From: Akebia trifoliata
Lineage: Eukaryota > Streptophyta > Magnoliopsida > Ranunculales > Lardizabalaceae
Direction: 5' to 3'
Assembly (NCBI GenBank): GCA_017979445.1
Contig: CM030716.1
Location: forward strand, 14,775,443-14,839,442
Length of the DNA: 64,000 nucleotides
Shown here: positions 12,052 through 23,831 of the stretch, in pieces
Numbering within the stretch: position 1 is the stretch's first letter
How the letters are laid out: each line of letters starts with the position of its first letter
Program-made: the position numbers and the translations under genes
Notes under the pieces: model-generated
What the model was told of the DNA's origin: nothing
The model's database searches: none
The model's input: the letters and a program-made list of their open reading frames with translations, nothing else

Positions 12052-13650
12052 AATTAGGGATGGTTGTGTGGAGTAAATGACGGATTATTATCAAAATTAG
12101 TTGTTCACTTGTTTTGTACTCAAAATATTTTTAATTTTTATGTGTACGACTTGTATTAGATATTTTTTTATATTTGGATTGATGCTTAATTTTTGTGGTT
12201 TTTTGTATTTATGTAATTTTGGACAATATTTTTAAGTTAATCAATATCTATTTTGATATTTTTTTTAATTTTTTCTGATTTTTTAAAGTACTTTTTAAAG
12301 TTGCTGTGAAAGCACCCTTGATCCACGGGGTGAGCGGATCTGCTTTTGCTTTTTGAGGTTTGTGAGTCACCACCTAGTTATTACGGTCTAGGAATCGAAC
12401 ACTGATTCTAAAAGGCAAATAACACTAATCTACGAAAGAAAAAAAAGGTTCGAGGATCACGTTACGAGGTCGGAAGGTGTTAGGCACCAACCTCGCCCGA
12501 CAAACGTCGATTTCTGCTAATTCCCAAAAAAATGATTACATTGCATAGTAGACCACAACAAATAATAATAATAAAAAAGAAAATTACCTTGCAGATTACA
12601 ACGATTCCTTCAGCACTGGCGGAGAGTATCTTCGTATGTATTTCATTGCTATTCACCCGTCATCGAATTTGATTTCGGATTTTCAAGTTGAGGTATCTTC
12701 TTCTTAGATATGTGAGTTTTCTGATTTTTTTTGTTATAGATTTCAAGGTGTTTTAGAAAGGTTTTTGGATGTTTTTTGAGCTAAAGTTGGGGTATGGATG
12801 CTAGGTAAGGAGTTAAGACTTCAAAATTAGGGTTTGAAGGAGGCTAGGAAAAATTTTTGACCTACTTTTTCTAGGGTATATTTTTTGATACGAAAATAAA
12901 TTGTAGAGATCCCTATTTATAGATTTTTTATTGCTTTTTTGATAGAGTTAGTGTTTAATTAGAATTATTTTCGATAGAGTTAGAGTTTAATTAAAATTAT
13001 TTTATTAGATAGTTTTAGAGTTTAATTAGAATTATTTTAGATAGAGTTAGTGTTTAATTAGAATTCTATTAGGGTTTTAGAGTTTAATTAGAATTCTATT
13101 AGGATTTTAGAGTTTAATTAGAATTCTATTAGGATTTGGATTTGACTTTGGTCTTATTAGATTGATTAAGGTTTTGACTTAAGTCTCACTTGACTGATTA
13201 GAATTTAAGATTTTGACTTAAGTCTCACTTGATTGATTTGATTTTAAGATTTTGACTTTAAGTCTTACTTGATTGACTAGAATTTAGGATTTTGACTTAA
13301 GTCTTATTTGATTGAATTTAATTTTAATTATGATTTCACTTTACATTAATTAATATTTTAATTATTAATTTCAGAATTTTTTAATTATTAAAATTGTAAA
13401 ATTATAGTTTTACTTTCGGAGAGGATTTTTTACGTTTTAAGTCATTTTTCAATGTTCTAAGATGTTTTGGAATCGAATTTTTGTAAGGAATTCAATGGGA
13501 ATATTGGTTGGTGTCATTTATAAAATTTTTTATGCGAAATGATCGTGAACTTTATTAAGGGCATTTTTGTAATTTTATCGAATTTTGTGAAAATTGGTGA
13601 AATGATTTATTTGGTTTCGATTTGTTATTTTATGTGTTTGAAAGAGTTTT

Positions 13651-16600
13651 TGTAAAATCCCAAAATTTTAATTCGTATCTCGAGGAAAAAAATAAATAGT
13701 TGAATTTTAAGAAAATCTTGAAAGTGGGATTTAGGGGTAAAACTTTAGGATATTTTTGATCATTTTTAATGGAATCTGACCTCATCATTAGATTCAAAAT
13801 GATCGAAAAACATAGTTTAGCCTGTAAGCACGCTCAAATGCAAGTCCGAATATAAAAGTTGCAAAATCATCGATTACCGGGTCGGACCAGGCTAAAACAG
13901 TGACTTTTTGTTAGAGTAATAATTTTTAAAATTCGATCATACCATTGGGTTCATTACAAAAAATTATTCAACATAGACTATTTATTTGGCATTTTTGGAG
14001 ATCAGGAAGTCTAATTATCGCCAAAAACGAAAAAGACATCAAGTTTAGGGTCACATCAGGCCAAAAATGTAATTTTTTTTATGGAGACATAATTTGTATA
14101 AATTGACTATACCATTAGATCCGGAACGAAAAATTAGGTGAAATAGAGTAGTCATTTGTCAGTTTTGGAGTCCGGATGATCAAGTTATCATCGATCGAAA
14201 CAATTGACAAAATACCGAATTCGTCCCACATTTTATTTAAATAATATTTTTAATTTTTTTTTATTTATGTCATCTTCCCCAATGCGTCCATACGGCCGAG
14301 ACATATAAAAAAACAAAATTTTTTTTTTCTCTTCGATCTTCCATCTCAGATCTCTCACAAACGGCCCGCCGTCGACGATCGACGCAGAAGGGAGAAATGT
14401 CCGCAGCTACGTTCTCTACAAAACCCACCCAACCTTTCTTCGTTTCACTTTCTATTTCACCCGATATCGTCAAAAATCAGCCGTATTTGGATACGGAAAT
14501 TTCGAAACTTTGACCTCGGATTTCTTCCGTTTCGGGGTCAAACCGTCTTCCAACACAGAAGGGAGAAACGTCCGCAGCCTCATTATCTACATAACCCAAC
14601 CAAATTCCTTTCGTTTTCTCACCTTTTTCACCCCGTATAGTCAAAAATCAGTCGTATTTTTATACGGAGATTTCGTAACTTCAACCTCGATTTTCATCAA
14701 TTTCGGGGTCAAACCGTCTTTCATCGTAGAAGGGAGAAGAGACGAGCACATCGAGATCTTCAAAACCACCGGGCTGGTTTCGAAAATCAGCCACTTCGAA
14801 GTTCAGTCCGTCTCGATTTCCGCGCCGTTAGCCTCGATTTCGGCGCACGTGTTTCAATTCCGTCGCCTAGTGATAGTAAGGAACTCTCAATTTCTATTAG
14901 TAATCGTAGATTGTGAAAATTGCATTTAGGATTTTATTAAAAATTTGTGGTGAGTTTTCAAAATATAGAATTCTTATGTTATTTAAAAATTCACGCCAGA
15001 AATTGCATGTTTGATATGTTTAATTGTATTTTTAACAAATTATACGTGGGTAGGATATTTTATCGGGTTATTTCTGCCAGTTGGGACCTGTGCACCGCTC
15101 GGACCCTGTTTTAATATAAGTTTTGTATTTTTTTTTGAGATTTTTGATAGAAATAAATTTCATAGTTAGAAAAACGATTTACTATTCAATTAACTCATGT
15201 TGAGTTGATGAATATCAGAAAATGGATGTTTTATTGAAGAGATTGAAAATTGTAAAAATCGAAAAAGGGGAAAAAGGGTATGAAACGGTAAAATGTCAGA
15301 GTCACACCCGAAGGGTGATGTCTGCATTTTACGTTGTTGTGCTGTGTGTAGGTTGGTGAACAGATATCCAGGGATAATATTATTGGTTGCATATTTATTT
15401 CCTTTCTGTTAGCGCGAGGCGCTGTTTACGTTTCCGTTATGTTATTTATTTTAGGCCGGGTGGCCACACTTGCATGGTAGGAAACTGGATATCTATTCTC
15501 AACCTTGTATTGTTAATTTCTCTTTTGTTTTCAAATGAAAATAATATATATATGTAACTATTTTGTGAGCTGTTAAAGAGTTTGTGAATACTTGAAGGGA
15601 TAGTGCATCATATCATCCGGAGTGGTGTACTATCCTGAGATGTACGGTAGGGACCACCAAGCTCATACGTGGTATGGGACGCGTATGAGAGTGGAGTCAC
15701 AACTGGAATCCGGGTTTATTCCTCTCTATCTTTACCAGTGAACTTGTAATGTAAAGGTGGTCGTATACGAATGGTTTGTATATTTGGGAATCACATGCAC
15801 GCCTGATAGGCATAGACGAAGATGATTAGTCAGTGATCACTAACAATCTATAGTAGTCGAACGTTCTGACACATCGAAAAGAGACCCATTGCTTACGGTC
15901 ACGTCAAACGGCTAGCCTGAGCTGGATAAATGGTCAACCAAGCGTGGTAAACAGCGACCAGCCACAAAATCAGGAACTAAAAGCCAGAGAAGAATTGTAA
16001 CATCATGTCCCGACTGTGAGCGATCCAGTCGTGAATCCCAACTCTCTAATTCCAATACTCCACCATTGTGTATTATGTATCTGTTGCTTATTTTGATATA
16101 TAAAATGAAATGCATGTTTAATATTTCCATTTGATCAATTAAATTTGTATAAAAATAGAATGTTATAGTGAGTAATGATGATCGATGTAATGTGAGTTTT
16201 AAAATGTTTAGTTGTTCATCCCTGGCTATATGTACCAGTTAATCGTAATTTTCTTCTATAAAAACTTTGTTTATTTTAAAATGATTCAGTATGTTTATTC
16301 GTTCATGTTAGGAGAGGTTATTGGCAGAAATTGTTGCTTCCTTACTGGGTAACCATTGTTACTCACCCTTTCCTTCTCCATTTTTTAGTTTCAGATCCGG
16401 AGCTTGGCGAAGCAGGTGTAGAATACGAGTGAGGACTATCTGGTAGGTCAGATAGACGACCAGAGTCCGTTACCTGGTGAGTATTGGAGTTATTACCCCT
16501 AGTGGTGTCGATTTTTCTGAGAGTACTATATAGATTTTGATTTTGAGCGTTAGGAATTTTGTTAGAGTGAGGAATTCCTGTATAATCGTGTGTATAAACT

Positions 16601-16827
16601 TCTTCTTCCGCACTCTGATCTATCGTACGATATTAGACGTGTATAAACTTCCGCTAGTTATTATATTACGCATGTATATGCAGGATTGTATGTCGTTTAT
16701 TAGGTGCAGGTTGAACGCCTTGGAATGCTAACATAAATAGAGGAGACCATGCCGAAATTTCGAGGTGCCACTTAGTACCTCGAGATCTGACATGGGGATT
16801 TGTGTTAGCGTCCGGCGGGGCGCCACA
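13651..16827 (-). mobile_element. 3.2-kb TG...CA element C-1 (probable solo LTR, unassigned family)
   Basis: On the plus strand it begins TGTAAAATCCCAAAA (13651) and ends GGCGCCACA (16827). It is flanked by perfect 5-bp duplications GTTTT (13646-13650 and 16828-16832), and it interrupts the LTR of copy A. A second, opposite-oriented copy with its own duplication lies at 20237-33551. TG...CA ends, 5-bp duplications and absence of coding sequence fit a solo LTR of a retrotransposon with unusually long LTRs. Read in reverse, the start TGTGGCGCCCCGCC and end GGATTTTACA recall Del/Tekay-type chromovirus LTRs, which is why I place it on the minus strand. That orientation is inference. Confidence 0.7.
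14385..14900. repeat. About 170-bp tandem repeat inside element C-1
   Basis: The phrase AGAAGGGAGAAA recurs at about 14386, 14557 and 14728, each time followed or preceded by related sequence (TCGGGGTCAAACCGTC; GTCAAAAATCAG). This gives two to three copies at a 170-171 bp spacing. The region is GC-richer than its surroundings. The 139-codon open frame across it (14510-14929) follows the repeat and has no recognisable domain. Copy C-2 has fewer units near 32590-32850, which helps explain its shorter length. Confidence 0.65.
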
Positions 16828-17149
16828 GTTTTCCTAAGCATAATGTATGCTCTAGGGATGTTTTGGCATTAGGGGTATTTTGATAATTTGATCAATTTTT
16901 AGTGATTTTTATCGTAAAGGTTTTTTTTGTCTACAAGATGATGATTTCTATGTTTTTTGAGGTTATATTTTCCTAGCGTAGCGTGATTTTTACAGTTTTG
17001 TTAGTTTGAGATACCTCATTTGAATTTTTGAAACATATCTAGTAATAAAATAGAGCATTGGAATAACCATCCATCATTGGGAACTATTGCAATCGGGTTG
17101 ATGAGTTGATTAATCAGGCGAGTGCAAAAATAGGGTGTCAACAGGCTGT

Positions 17150-17232
17150 TGCATATGCCATCGCATATGCGATATGTGAAATAGCATATGCGACCTGGCA
17201 TATGCAATCGCATATGGTCGCATATGCTATTT
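17150..17232. repeat. Right subterminal GCATATGC repeats of the hAT
   Basis: Seven copies of GCATATG or close variants lie in 83 bases just inside the right terminal repeat. They mirror the left cluster at 9105-9235 and support assignment of both ends to one hAT element. Confidence 0.65.
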
Positions 17233-17250
17233 GAAAACACTGGTCATCTC

Positions 17251-17819
17251 CATGATGTTATGATCAATATCTTGAGGAGTGATATCATAGGCTTGGTTAT
17301 CGTCTTTTTGAGAATCAATGGGTATGAATACAACATCTCTTAGAGATTTACTCTCATCAAGTGTTTTTGTATGCTCAACACTATCAAACCTTTGATCTTC
17401 AAAGAAAACAACATCCCTACTTTTATGATTTTCTTTCCAATGGGGACTCAAAGTCTATACCCAAACTCTCAACCTGCATATCCTAAGAAAATGCATTTTA
17501 TGGACCTATCATCAAGTTTTGATATAAGTTCCTTAAGGACACGTGTATAGACTACACAACCAAAAGGCCTTAATTGTGAATATGATATATTATTACGGAT
17601 CCCTACTTTCGGGAATACCTCTATTTAAAAACACCATAGGTGAACAATTTAGCAAATAACATGTGGTCATAACCACCTTACCCCAAAATTGTCTTGAAAG
17701 CTAGATTGAGCCAAGAAATATCTAACTTTTCTCACAATAGTATAATTCATTCTTTATGCCACTCCATTGTGTTATCGTGTGTATGGCAATGTCTTTTGGT
17801 GTTTTCTGACATGCTCCCC
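17251..17819 (-). pseudogene. Copia-1 pol remnant: end of integrase and linker
   Basis: Minus-strand frames encode the end of the copia integrase region (HLRPFGCV near 17560, then KLDDRSIKCIFLGYAG near 17490), followed by KSRDVVFFEDQRFDS near 17420-17380. These are conserved copia motifs lying between the integrase core and RT. The last in-frame codons at 17251 continue at 9080 when the hAT is removed, with a frameshift nearby. Upstream it is cut by the solo LTR at 17820. Confidence 0.8.
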
Positions 17820-19332
17820 TGTAAACACCACATTTTTACACTCACCTGCTTAATCAACTCGTCAACCTGATTGCGACAGTTTCCAATGATGGATGATTAT
17901 TCCAATGCTCTATTTTGCTACTAGATATGTTTCAGAAATTCGAATGAGGTATTTCAAACTAACTAAACTATAGAAACCACACTACGCTAGGAAAATATAA
18001 CCCCAAAAACATAGAAATCGTCATTTTGTAGATAAAAATAAGATGTACGATAAAAATCATTAAAAAATGATTAAATTACTAAAATACCCTTAACATCAAA
18101 ACATCCCTAGAGCCCACATTACGCTTAGAAAAATCCTTTCAAACACATAAAATAACAAATTGAAATCGAATAAACCATTCTGTCAATTTTCACCAAATTT
18201 GATAAAATTATAAAAATACCCCTCATAAGGCTCACAATTATTTCATGCAAAAAATTCGGAAGTGAGACAAGCCCATAATCCCATTGAATTCCTTATGAAA
18301 AATTGATTCCAAAAGATTTCAAAATATCGAAAAATGAGTTAAAACGCAAAAGTTATCTTTAGGGGCAAAATGATAATTTTTCAATTTTAAAAAATTTTAA
18401 ATTTCGAAATTAATAAATAAAACATTAATTAACGTAAAGTGAAACCTTAATAAAATTAATTTATAAATTTAAACCAAGAAAATTAATCAATCAAGCCCTC
18501 AGGCAAAATTGTTGATGGTTGCCCACTTATTTAAGTGGAGCCCCCTTGATATTTATTAAAAGACCTTCCATCTGGGGGTCTAAATAATTAAAGATATCTT
18601 AAGTCAAAATCCTAATTAAAACCCTAATCTAAAGAAACCTAGTCAATCAAATAAGACTTAAGTCAAAACCCTAATCTAAAAGGAGACCTAGTCAAACCCT
18701 AATTCTTCCTAAAAAATCTATAAATAGGAGTCTCCACAACCTAATCTCGTAGGTCAAAATAAACTATAGAAAAAGTAGGTTAAAAAGTCTCTATAGCCTT
18801 CCCCAAACCTTGATTTTGAAGTCCTAACTCCTTACTTATCATCCAAACCCTAGGTATTGTAGAAAAACTTTCAAAAACTCTTCAAAAAATACTCAAAAAT
18901 CCATCAATTTTTTTAGAAAATACTCAGATCTAAGAAGGAGGTACTTCATCTTGGAGATCGGAAGTAGTTCGGGAGACGAGAATAAAACAAGGAGTATTTT
19001 ACGATGAGTTGTTCTACCAATTCTGAGGGAGCAAATCGTTGTGATCATCGTATAGGTATATTTTTATTCTATTTATTTTAGGTATTTTTAGCAATGTAAT
19101 CATTTTTTGGGTAATAGTAGAGACCGATATTTGTTGGGCTGGGTTGGTGCCTAATACCTTCCAACCCTGTAACGTGATCCCCGGACTATAATTTCTTTTT
19201 ATTTGTAGATCAGTTTATTTTTATCTGTTAGAGTCACTGTTCGGTTCTTAGACCGTCATAACTAGGTGGTGACTTCCAAACCTCAAAAATCAAAAGCGGA
19301 TCCACACACCCTACGAATTGAAGGCGTTTTCA
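17820..19332 (+). mobile_element. Solo LTR of the B/E family (copy D) inserted in copia-1
   Basis: It begins TGTAAACACCACATTTTTAC and ends GGCGTTTTCA. It follows the B/E family LTR throughout, including the leader phrase TAATCAACTCGTCAACCTGA and the late phrase CTAGGTGGTGACTTCCAAAC. Length is 1513 bp and no internal sequence is present. The 5-bp flanks are only partly alike (TCCCC/TTCCT), so the duplication has decayed or the border is off by a base. It contains the segment CAGGCAAAATTGTTGATGGT shared with the E-type LTRs but absent from B, so it is closer to E there. Confidence 0.8.
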
Positions 19333-19337
19333 TTCCT

Positions 19338-19996
19338 ACAATATTATTTACATGGATTTGAGGAGTATTCCCCACTATTGTCCGTGAAATTATGAAATTG
19401 TCTGAAAATTTCAAACACTTGACCTTTGATTTTGCAAGATACTCACAATTTTCTTGATGCATGATTAATAAAAGTAACAAAGTAAGATGCAGCACTAAAA
19501 GTACAAATATTCATTGGTCCACATACATCGGAGTAAACACAATCAATAATTTTAAATTTGTTGTTTTGGTCATTTGTTTTAAATGAAACCCTCTTTTGTT
19601 TTCCTAACACACAATGATCATAACGATCAAGATTGACATTCTTAACATCATGCAAAAACACTTGACGAGAAAAGACCTCCAATCATTTTGTACTCATGTA
19701 GACAAGCTTTTGATGCAACAACTTTGAGGATAAATCCTTCTTGTTAGAGATCATGTCTTCATCAATGGCCTTTGCCTTCAAATAACATAAATTATTTTCT
19801 TTGAGCATTACCTTAACGACAACCGAAGATCCTTTGGATATTTTACATTTCATCTTTAGATGTGTAAAATATTCATTCTTAGACAAGCTTCTTGAGGACA
19901 TCAAATTAATTCTAAGATATGTTTTGTTACTTCCATATTTTATCAATCCTAAAACTTATGTTGAGTGTTGGATCAAGTTACATTTGAAGACGTAAG
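19338..19996 (-). pseudogene. Copia-1 pol remnant: pre-integrase and integrase core
   Basis: The minus-strand order is: post-protease segment (INLMSSRSLSKNEYF), pre-integrase segment ending LLHQKLVYMSTK (derived from the LWHxRLGH motif) near 19690, then a Cys/GKQKRVSF motif and the integrase core start VYSDVCGPMN with YFVTFINHASRKL near 19445. The catalytic core is broken by stops further on, and the rest resumes at 17819 past the solo LTR. Upstream (20000-20236) no further copia-1 coding could be read. Confidence 0.8.
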
Positions 19997-20236
19997 AAGA
20001 TTCCGATAAAGTCGTTTAACCTTAAGCACCTTGATAAAAAGCTCCAAATGTGTGTCCACAAAGCCTCAAATGTAATGAGACCACTTAGAACTTTCCTCAA
20101 CACCTAGATGATTTTTAGGTCGGCTCATGTTATTAAGATTATCTTTTTTCCCAACCCGTTCTTTCATTAGAACTTTCGAAAGTAAAAAATGGCTTATTGA
20201 GAGTCAAAATGGCCAAAAAGGCATTTTGATAATTTT
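19997..20236 (+). repeat. Unresolved stretch, probably start of the copia-2 5' LTR
   Basis: The sequence joins smoothly to 33552 once element C-2 and one copy of its ATTTT duplication are removed, so at least its right part belongs to the copia-2 LTR. The border between copia-1 remnant and the copia-2 LTR start could not be placed; TGTGTCCACAAAGCC (about 20049) and TGTTATTAAGATT (about 20128) are two possible starts. Confidence 0.35.
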
Positions 20237-21989
20237 TGTGGTGCCCTGCCAAGCGCTAACACAAAGCCCCATGTCAAATCTCGAGGCACAAGGTGACACC
20301 TCGAAATTTTGGCATGGTCTTCTCTGTTTATGTTAGCATTCCAAAGTGTTCAACTTGCACCTGATAAACGACATACATTATCCTCCATATATACCTACAA
20401 AATATAATATAAGTGGAAGCCTATATAGATCTAATAACGTATGATAGATCAGAGTGCGAAAGAATAAATTTATATACGGGATTATACAAAAATTTCTCAC
20501 TCTAACAAAAGTCCTAGCGCTCAGTACAAATCTATAATACTTTTAGATAAATCGAGTATATCCCCAATACTCACTAGGTGACGGATTCTGATTATCTATT
20601 TGACCCACCAGATGATCCTTACTCGTGCTTTACACATGTCTCGCCAAGCTCTGAATTTGAAACTAAAAAAAATAGAGAAGGAAAGGGTGAGTAACAATGG
20701 TTACCCAGTGGAAATAAATGATTTTTACCAATAACCTCTCCTAACATGAACGAATAAACATACTGAATCATTTTAAAATATGTAAAATTTTACAAAGAAA
20801 ACTACAATTAACTAGTACATATAGCCAGGGATGAGCACTAAACATTTTAAAATTCACATTACATCAATCAACAGTATCCACTATAACATTTTCTTTTCAT
20901 ACAAATCTAATTGATCAAATGAAAACATTAAACATGCATTTCATTTTATATATCAAAATAAGAAAACAGATACATAATACACAATGGTGGAGTAGTGGAA
21001 TTAGAGAGTTGAGATCCATGACTAGATCGTTCCTAGTCAGGACATGATGTTTCATAATAAAGTATTAGTTTCTGATTTTGTGACTAATCGTTGTTTATCA
21101 CACTTGTGAGACTATTTATTTGGCTAAGACTAGCCATTTGACGTGACCGTAAGCAATGGGTCTCTTTTCGATGTGTCAGAACGTTCAACTACTATAGATT
21201 GTTAGTGATCATCGACTAATTATTTTTGTCTATGCCTATCAGGCGAATATGTGATCCCAAATATACAAATCATTCGTATACGACCACCTTTACATTACAA
21301 GTTCACTAATAAATATAGAGAGGAATAAATCCGGATTCCAATTATGACTCCATTCCCATACGCGTCCCATATCACGTACGAGCTAGGTGGTCCTTACCAA
21401 ATATCCCAAAATAGTACACTACTCCGGATGATATGACGTACTATCCCTTCAGGCATTCACAGACTCTTTAACAGCTCACAAAATAGTGTATATATATATA
21501 ATTTTCATTTGAAAATAAAAGAGAAATTAACTATACAAGATTGAGAATGGATATTTAGTTTCCTATCATGCAACTGTGGTCATCCGGCTTAAATAAATAA
21601 CGGAATGAAAAAGTAAATAGCGCCTCGCGCTAATAGAAAGTAAATAAACATGCAACCAGTAACTTATCCCTGGATATCCGTTCACCAACCTACACACAAC
21701 ACAACAATGTAAAATGCAGACATCACCCCTCGGGTGTGACTTTGACATTTTATCGTTTCATACCCTTTTTCAATTTTTTTAATTTTTACAGTTTTTAATC
21801 TCTCAAACAAAATATTTACTTTCTAATATTTATCAACTCAATATAAGTTTATTGAATATTAAATTATTTTTTCGATTATGAAATTCATTTTTATCAATAA
21901 CATTGAAAAAGTTTAAAAGTTAGATCAAAATAGGGTCTGAGCGGTGCATAGGACCCAACTAACGGAAATAACCTAGTGAAATATCTTAT

Positions 21990-23575
21990 TGTAGACACCC
22001 CATTTTTGCACTCGCCTGATTAATCAACTCGTCAACCCGATCGCAATGGTTCCCAATGATGGATGTTTATTCCAATGCTTTATTTTGTTACCAGATATGT
22101 TTCAGAAATCCGGATGAGGTATCTCAAACTGACAAAACTTAGAAACCACGCTACGTTAGGAAAATACGACCCCAGGAACATAGAAATCATCATTTTACAG
22201 ACAAAAAAGAAGTTTCACAATAAAAATCACTAAAAATGATCAAATTACCAAAATACCCCTAACATCAAAACAACCCTAGAGCCTACATTACACTTAGAAA
22301 AACCCATTCAAACACATAAAACAACAAATCGAAACCAAATAAATCATTTCGCTAATTTTCACAGAATTTGACAAAATTATGAAAATACCCCTCATAAAAT
22401 TCACGACCATTTCATACAAAAAATTTCATAAATGACAAAAACCAACATTCCCATTGAATTCCTTATGAAAAACTGATTCCAAAACATCCTGGACCATTGA
22501 AAAACGACTTAAAACGTAAAAAATCCTCTCCGAGGGCAAAACGATAATTTTACAACTTTAATAATTAAAAATTTTGAAATTAATAAATAAATCATTATAC
22601 AACGTAAATTGAAACATTAAAGTCAATCAAGTAAGACTAAAGTCAAAATATTAAAAGTCAACCAAGAAAGACTAAAGTCAAGATATTAAAAGTCAACCAA
22701 GAAAGACTAAAGTCAAAATATTAAAGTCAATCTCATAAGACTAAAGTCAAAATCCTAAATCAAAACCCTAATCTAAACTAATCAAGTCAATCTAATGAGA
22801 CTAAAGTCAAAACCCTAATCTAAACTAATCAAGTCAATCTCATAAGACTAAAAGTCAAAATCCTAAATTAAAACCCTAAAGATTAAGTCCATCTCATGAG
22901 ACCAAAGTCTAAACCCTAATTGAAACCCTGAAAGAAACCCTAATCAAATCCTAATTCTCCTAAAAAACTTTATAAATAGGAGCCTCCACACCCTATTTTC
23001 GAATCAAAGAAAAAATCCTAGAAAAAGTAGGTGAAGAAGCCTCCATAACCTCTCCAAAATCCTAATTTTGGAGCCCCAACTCCTTACCTAACACCCCTAC
23101 TTTGATTTTAGCCTAAAAACCACCTAGAAACCTTTCAAAAACACCCAAAAAATCCATAATAAATTCAAAGCATCCAGATCCAAGAAGGAGATACCTTGCC
23201 TCGGAGATCAGAAATCAGATCCGGAGACAGAACAAAGCAAGGAGTACGGTACAATGAGCAGTTTCACCAGATCTGAGGGAATATAACCTTTGCGTATCGA
23301 AGGTAACATTTTTCTATTTTTTTATCTAGGTTTTGGTCATTAGCAATGTAGTCTTACTTGGGATAAGTAGAGACCGGCATTGGCCGGGCGGGGTTGGTGC
23401 CTAACACCTTCCAACCCCGTAACATGATCCCCGGATTCAGATTTTCTGTAGTAGATTAGTTTTTTATCCATTTTAGAGTCAGTTTGGTTCCTAGACCATA
23501 ATAACTAGGTGGCGACTCCCAAACCTCAAGGGTCAAAAGCGAATCCGCGTACCCTGTGAATCGAGGGCGCTTTCA
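21990..23575 (+). repeat. 5' LTR of element B
   Basis: 1586 bp, TG...CA. A TTTATAAATAGGAGCCTCC segment at 22970-22988 is a good TATA box followed by a short leader, so transcription likely starts near 23000. The stretch 22618-22920 holds degenerate tandem repeats of about 30-35 bp built on AGTCAATCAAGTAAGACTAA. A GC-rich inverted motif (GGCATTGGCCGGGCGGGG, near 23374) lies in the probable R/U5 region and is conserved in all copies. Confidence 0.85.
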
Positions 23576-23576
23576 G

Positions 23577-23594
23577 TGGCGACTCCACTGGGGA
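23577..23594 (+). other. Primer-binding site of element B, tRNA-Arg type
   Basis: TGGCGACTCCACTGGGGA lies one base after the LTR end. It is complementary to the 3' end of a plant tRNA-Arg whose acceptor strand ends in TGGAGTCG before CCA. A tRNA-Arg primer is characteristic of Ogre elements. Confidence 0.8.
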
Positions 23595-23831
23595 CTATTG
23601 AGGATCAAACTTGAAAAATCCCAAGTATGGGAGCATTGCCAAGATGACCTAGTTTTTTTTTATTATTCAGTTCGATTTATTTTATTTATTTTTTCTGTTT
23701 ATTTATTTTTGTGACTTGATTGTAGAGTATTTTGGGTATTGCATTTTTTTTCCAATTAAGGATCACTTTTTTTATGACCCCTAAATAATGAAAGATTCAA
23801 ATTGACATATGAAAATGATGGAATGATGAAG

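Larger units (their letters stand above)
12307..17143 (-). mobile_element. Solo LTR of the Ogre/Tat-like B/E family (copy A), split by another element
   Basis: Read on the minus strand it begins TGTTGACACCCTATTTTTGC at 17143 and ends at 12307 with the family's terminal TTTCA. It matches the LTRs of elements B and E along its length. Flanks TGCTG (12302-12306) and GGCTG (17144-17148) are a 5-bp target duplication with one mismatch. Removing the 3177-bp insert and its 5-bp duplication leaves about 1655 bp, matching the 1586-1695 bp LTRs of B and E. No internal sequence remains, so this is a solo LTR left by LTR-LTR recombination. The segment 12950-13320 holds short tandem repeats (TTTAATTAGAATT... 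and TTGACTTAAGTC...) also seen in the other LTRs. Confidence 0.85.
9090..17242 (+). mobile_element. hAT DNA transposon inserted in copia-1
   Basis: The element interrupts the copia-1 polyprotein between the linker encoded at 17251 and the RT region at 9080. It is flanked by an 8-bp target duplication with one mismatch (GTCATCCC at 9081-9088, GTCATCTC at 17243-17250). Its ends form imperfect inverted repeats (CAAGGTTTTTAAAAG at the left; CAGTGTTTTCAAATAG read inward from the right). Eight-bp duplications and such ends are typical of hAT elements, and a decayed hAT transposase lies inside. The true hAT length without the internal LTR insertion (12307-17143) is about 3.3 kb. Confidence 0.8.

Noticed and set aside
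14510..14929. 139-codon open frame
   Set aside because: It lies on the tandem repeat of element C-1, has no recognisable domain and is not kept in copy C-2.
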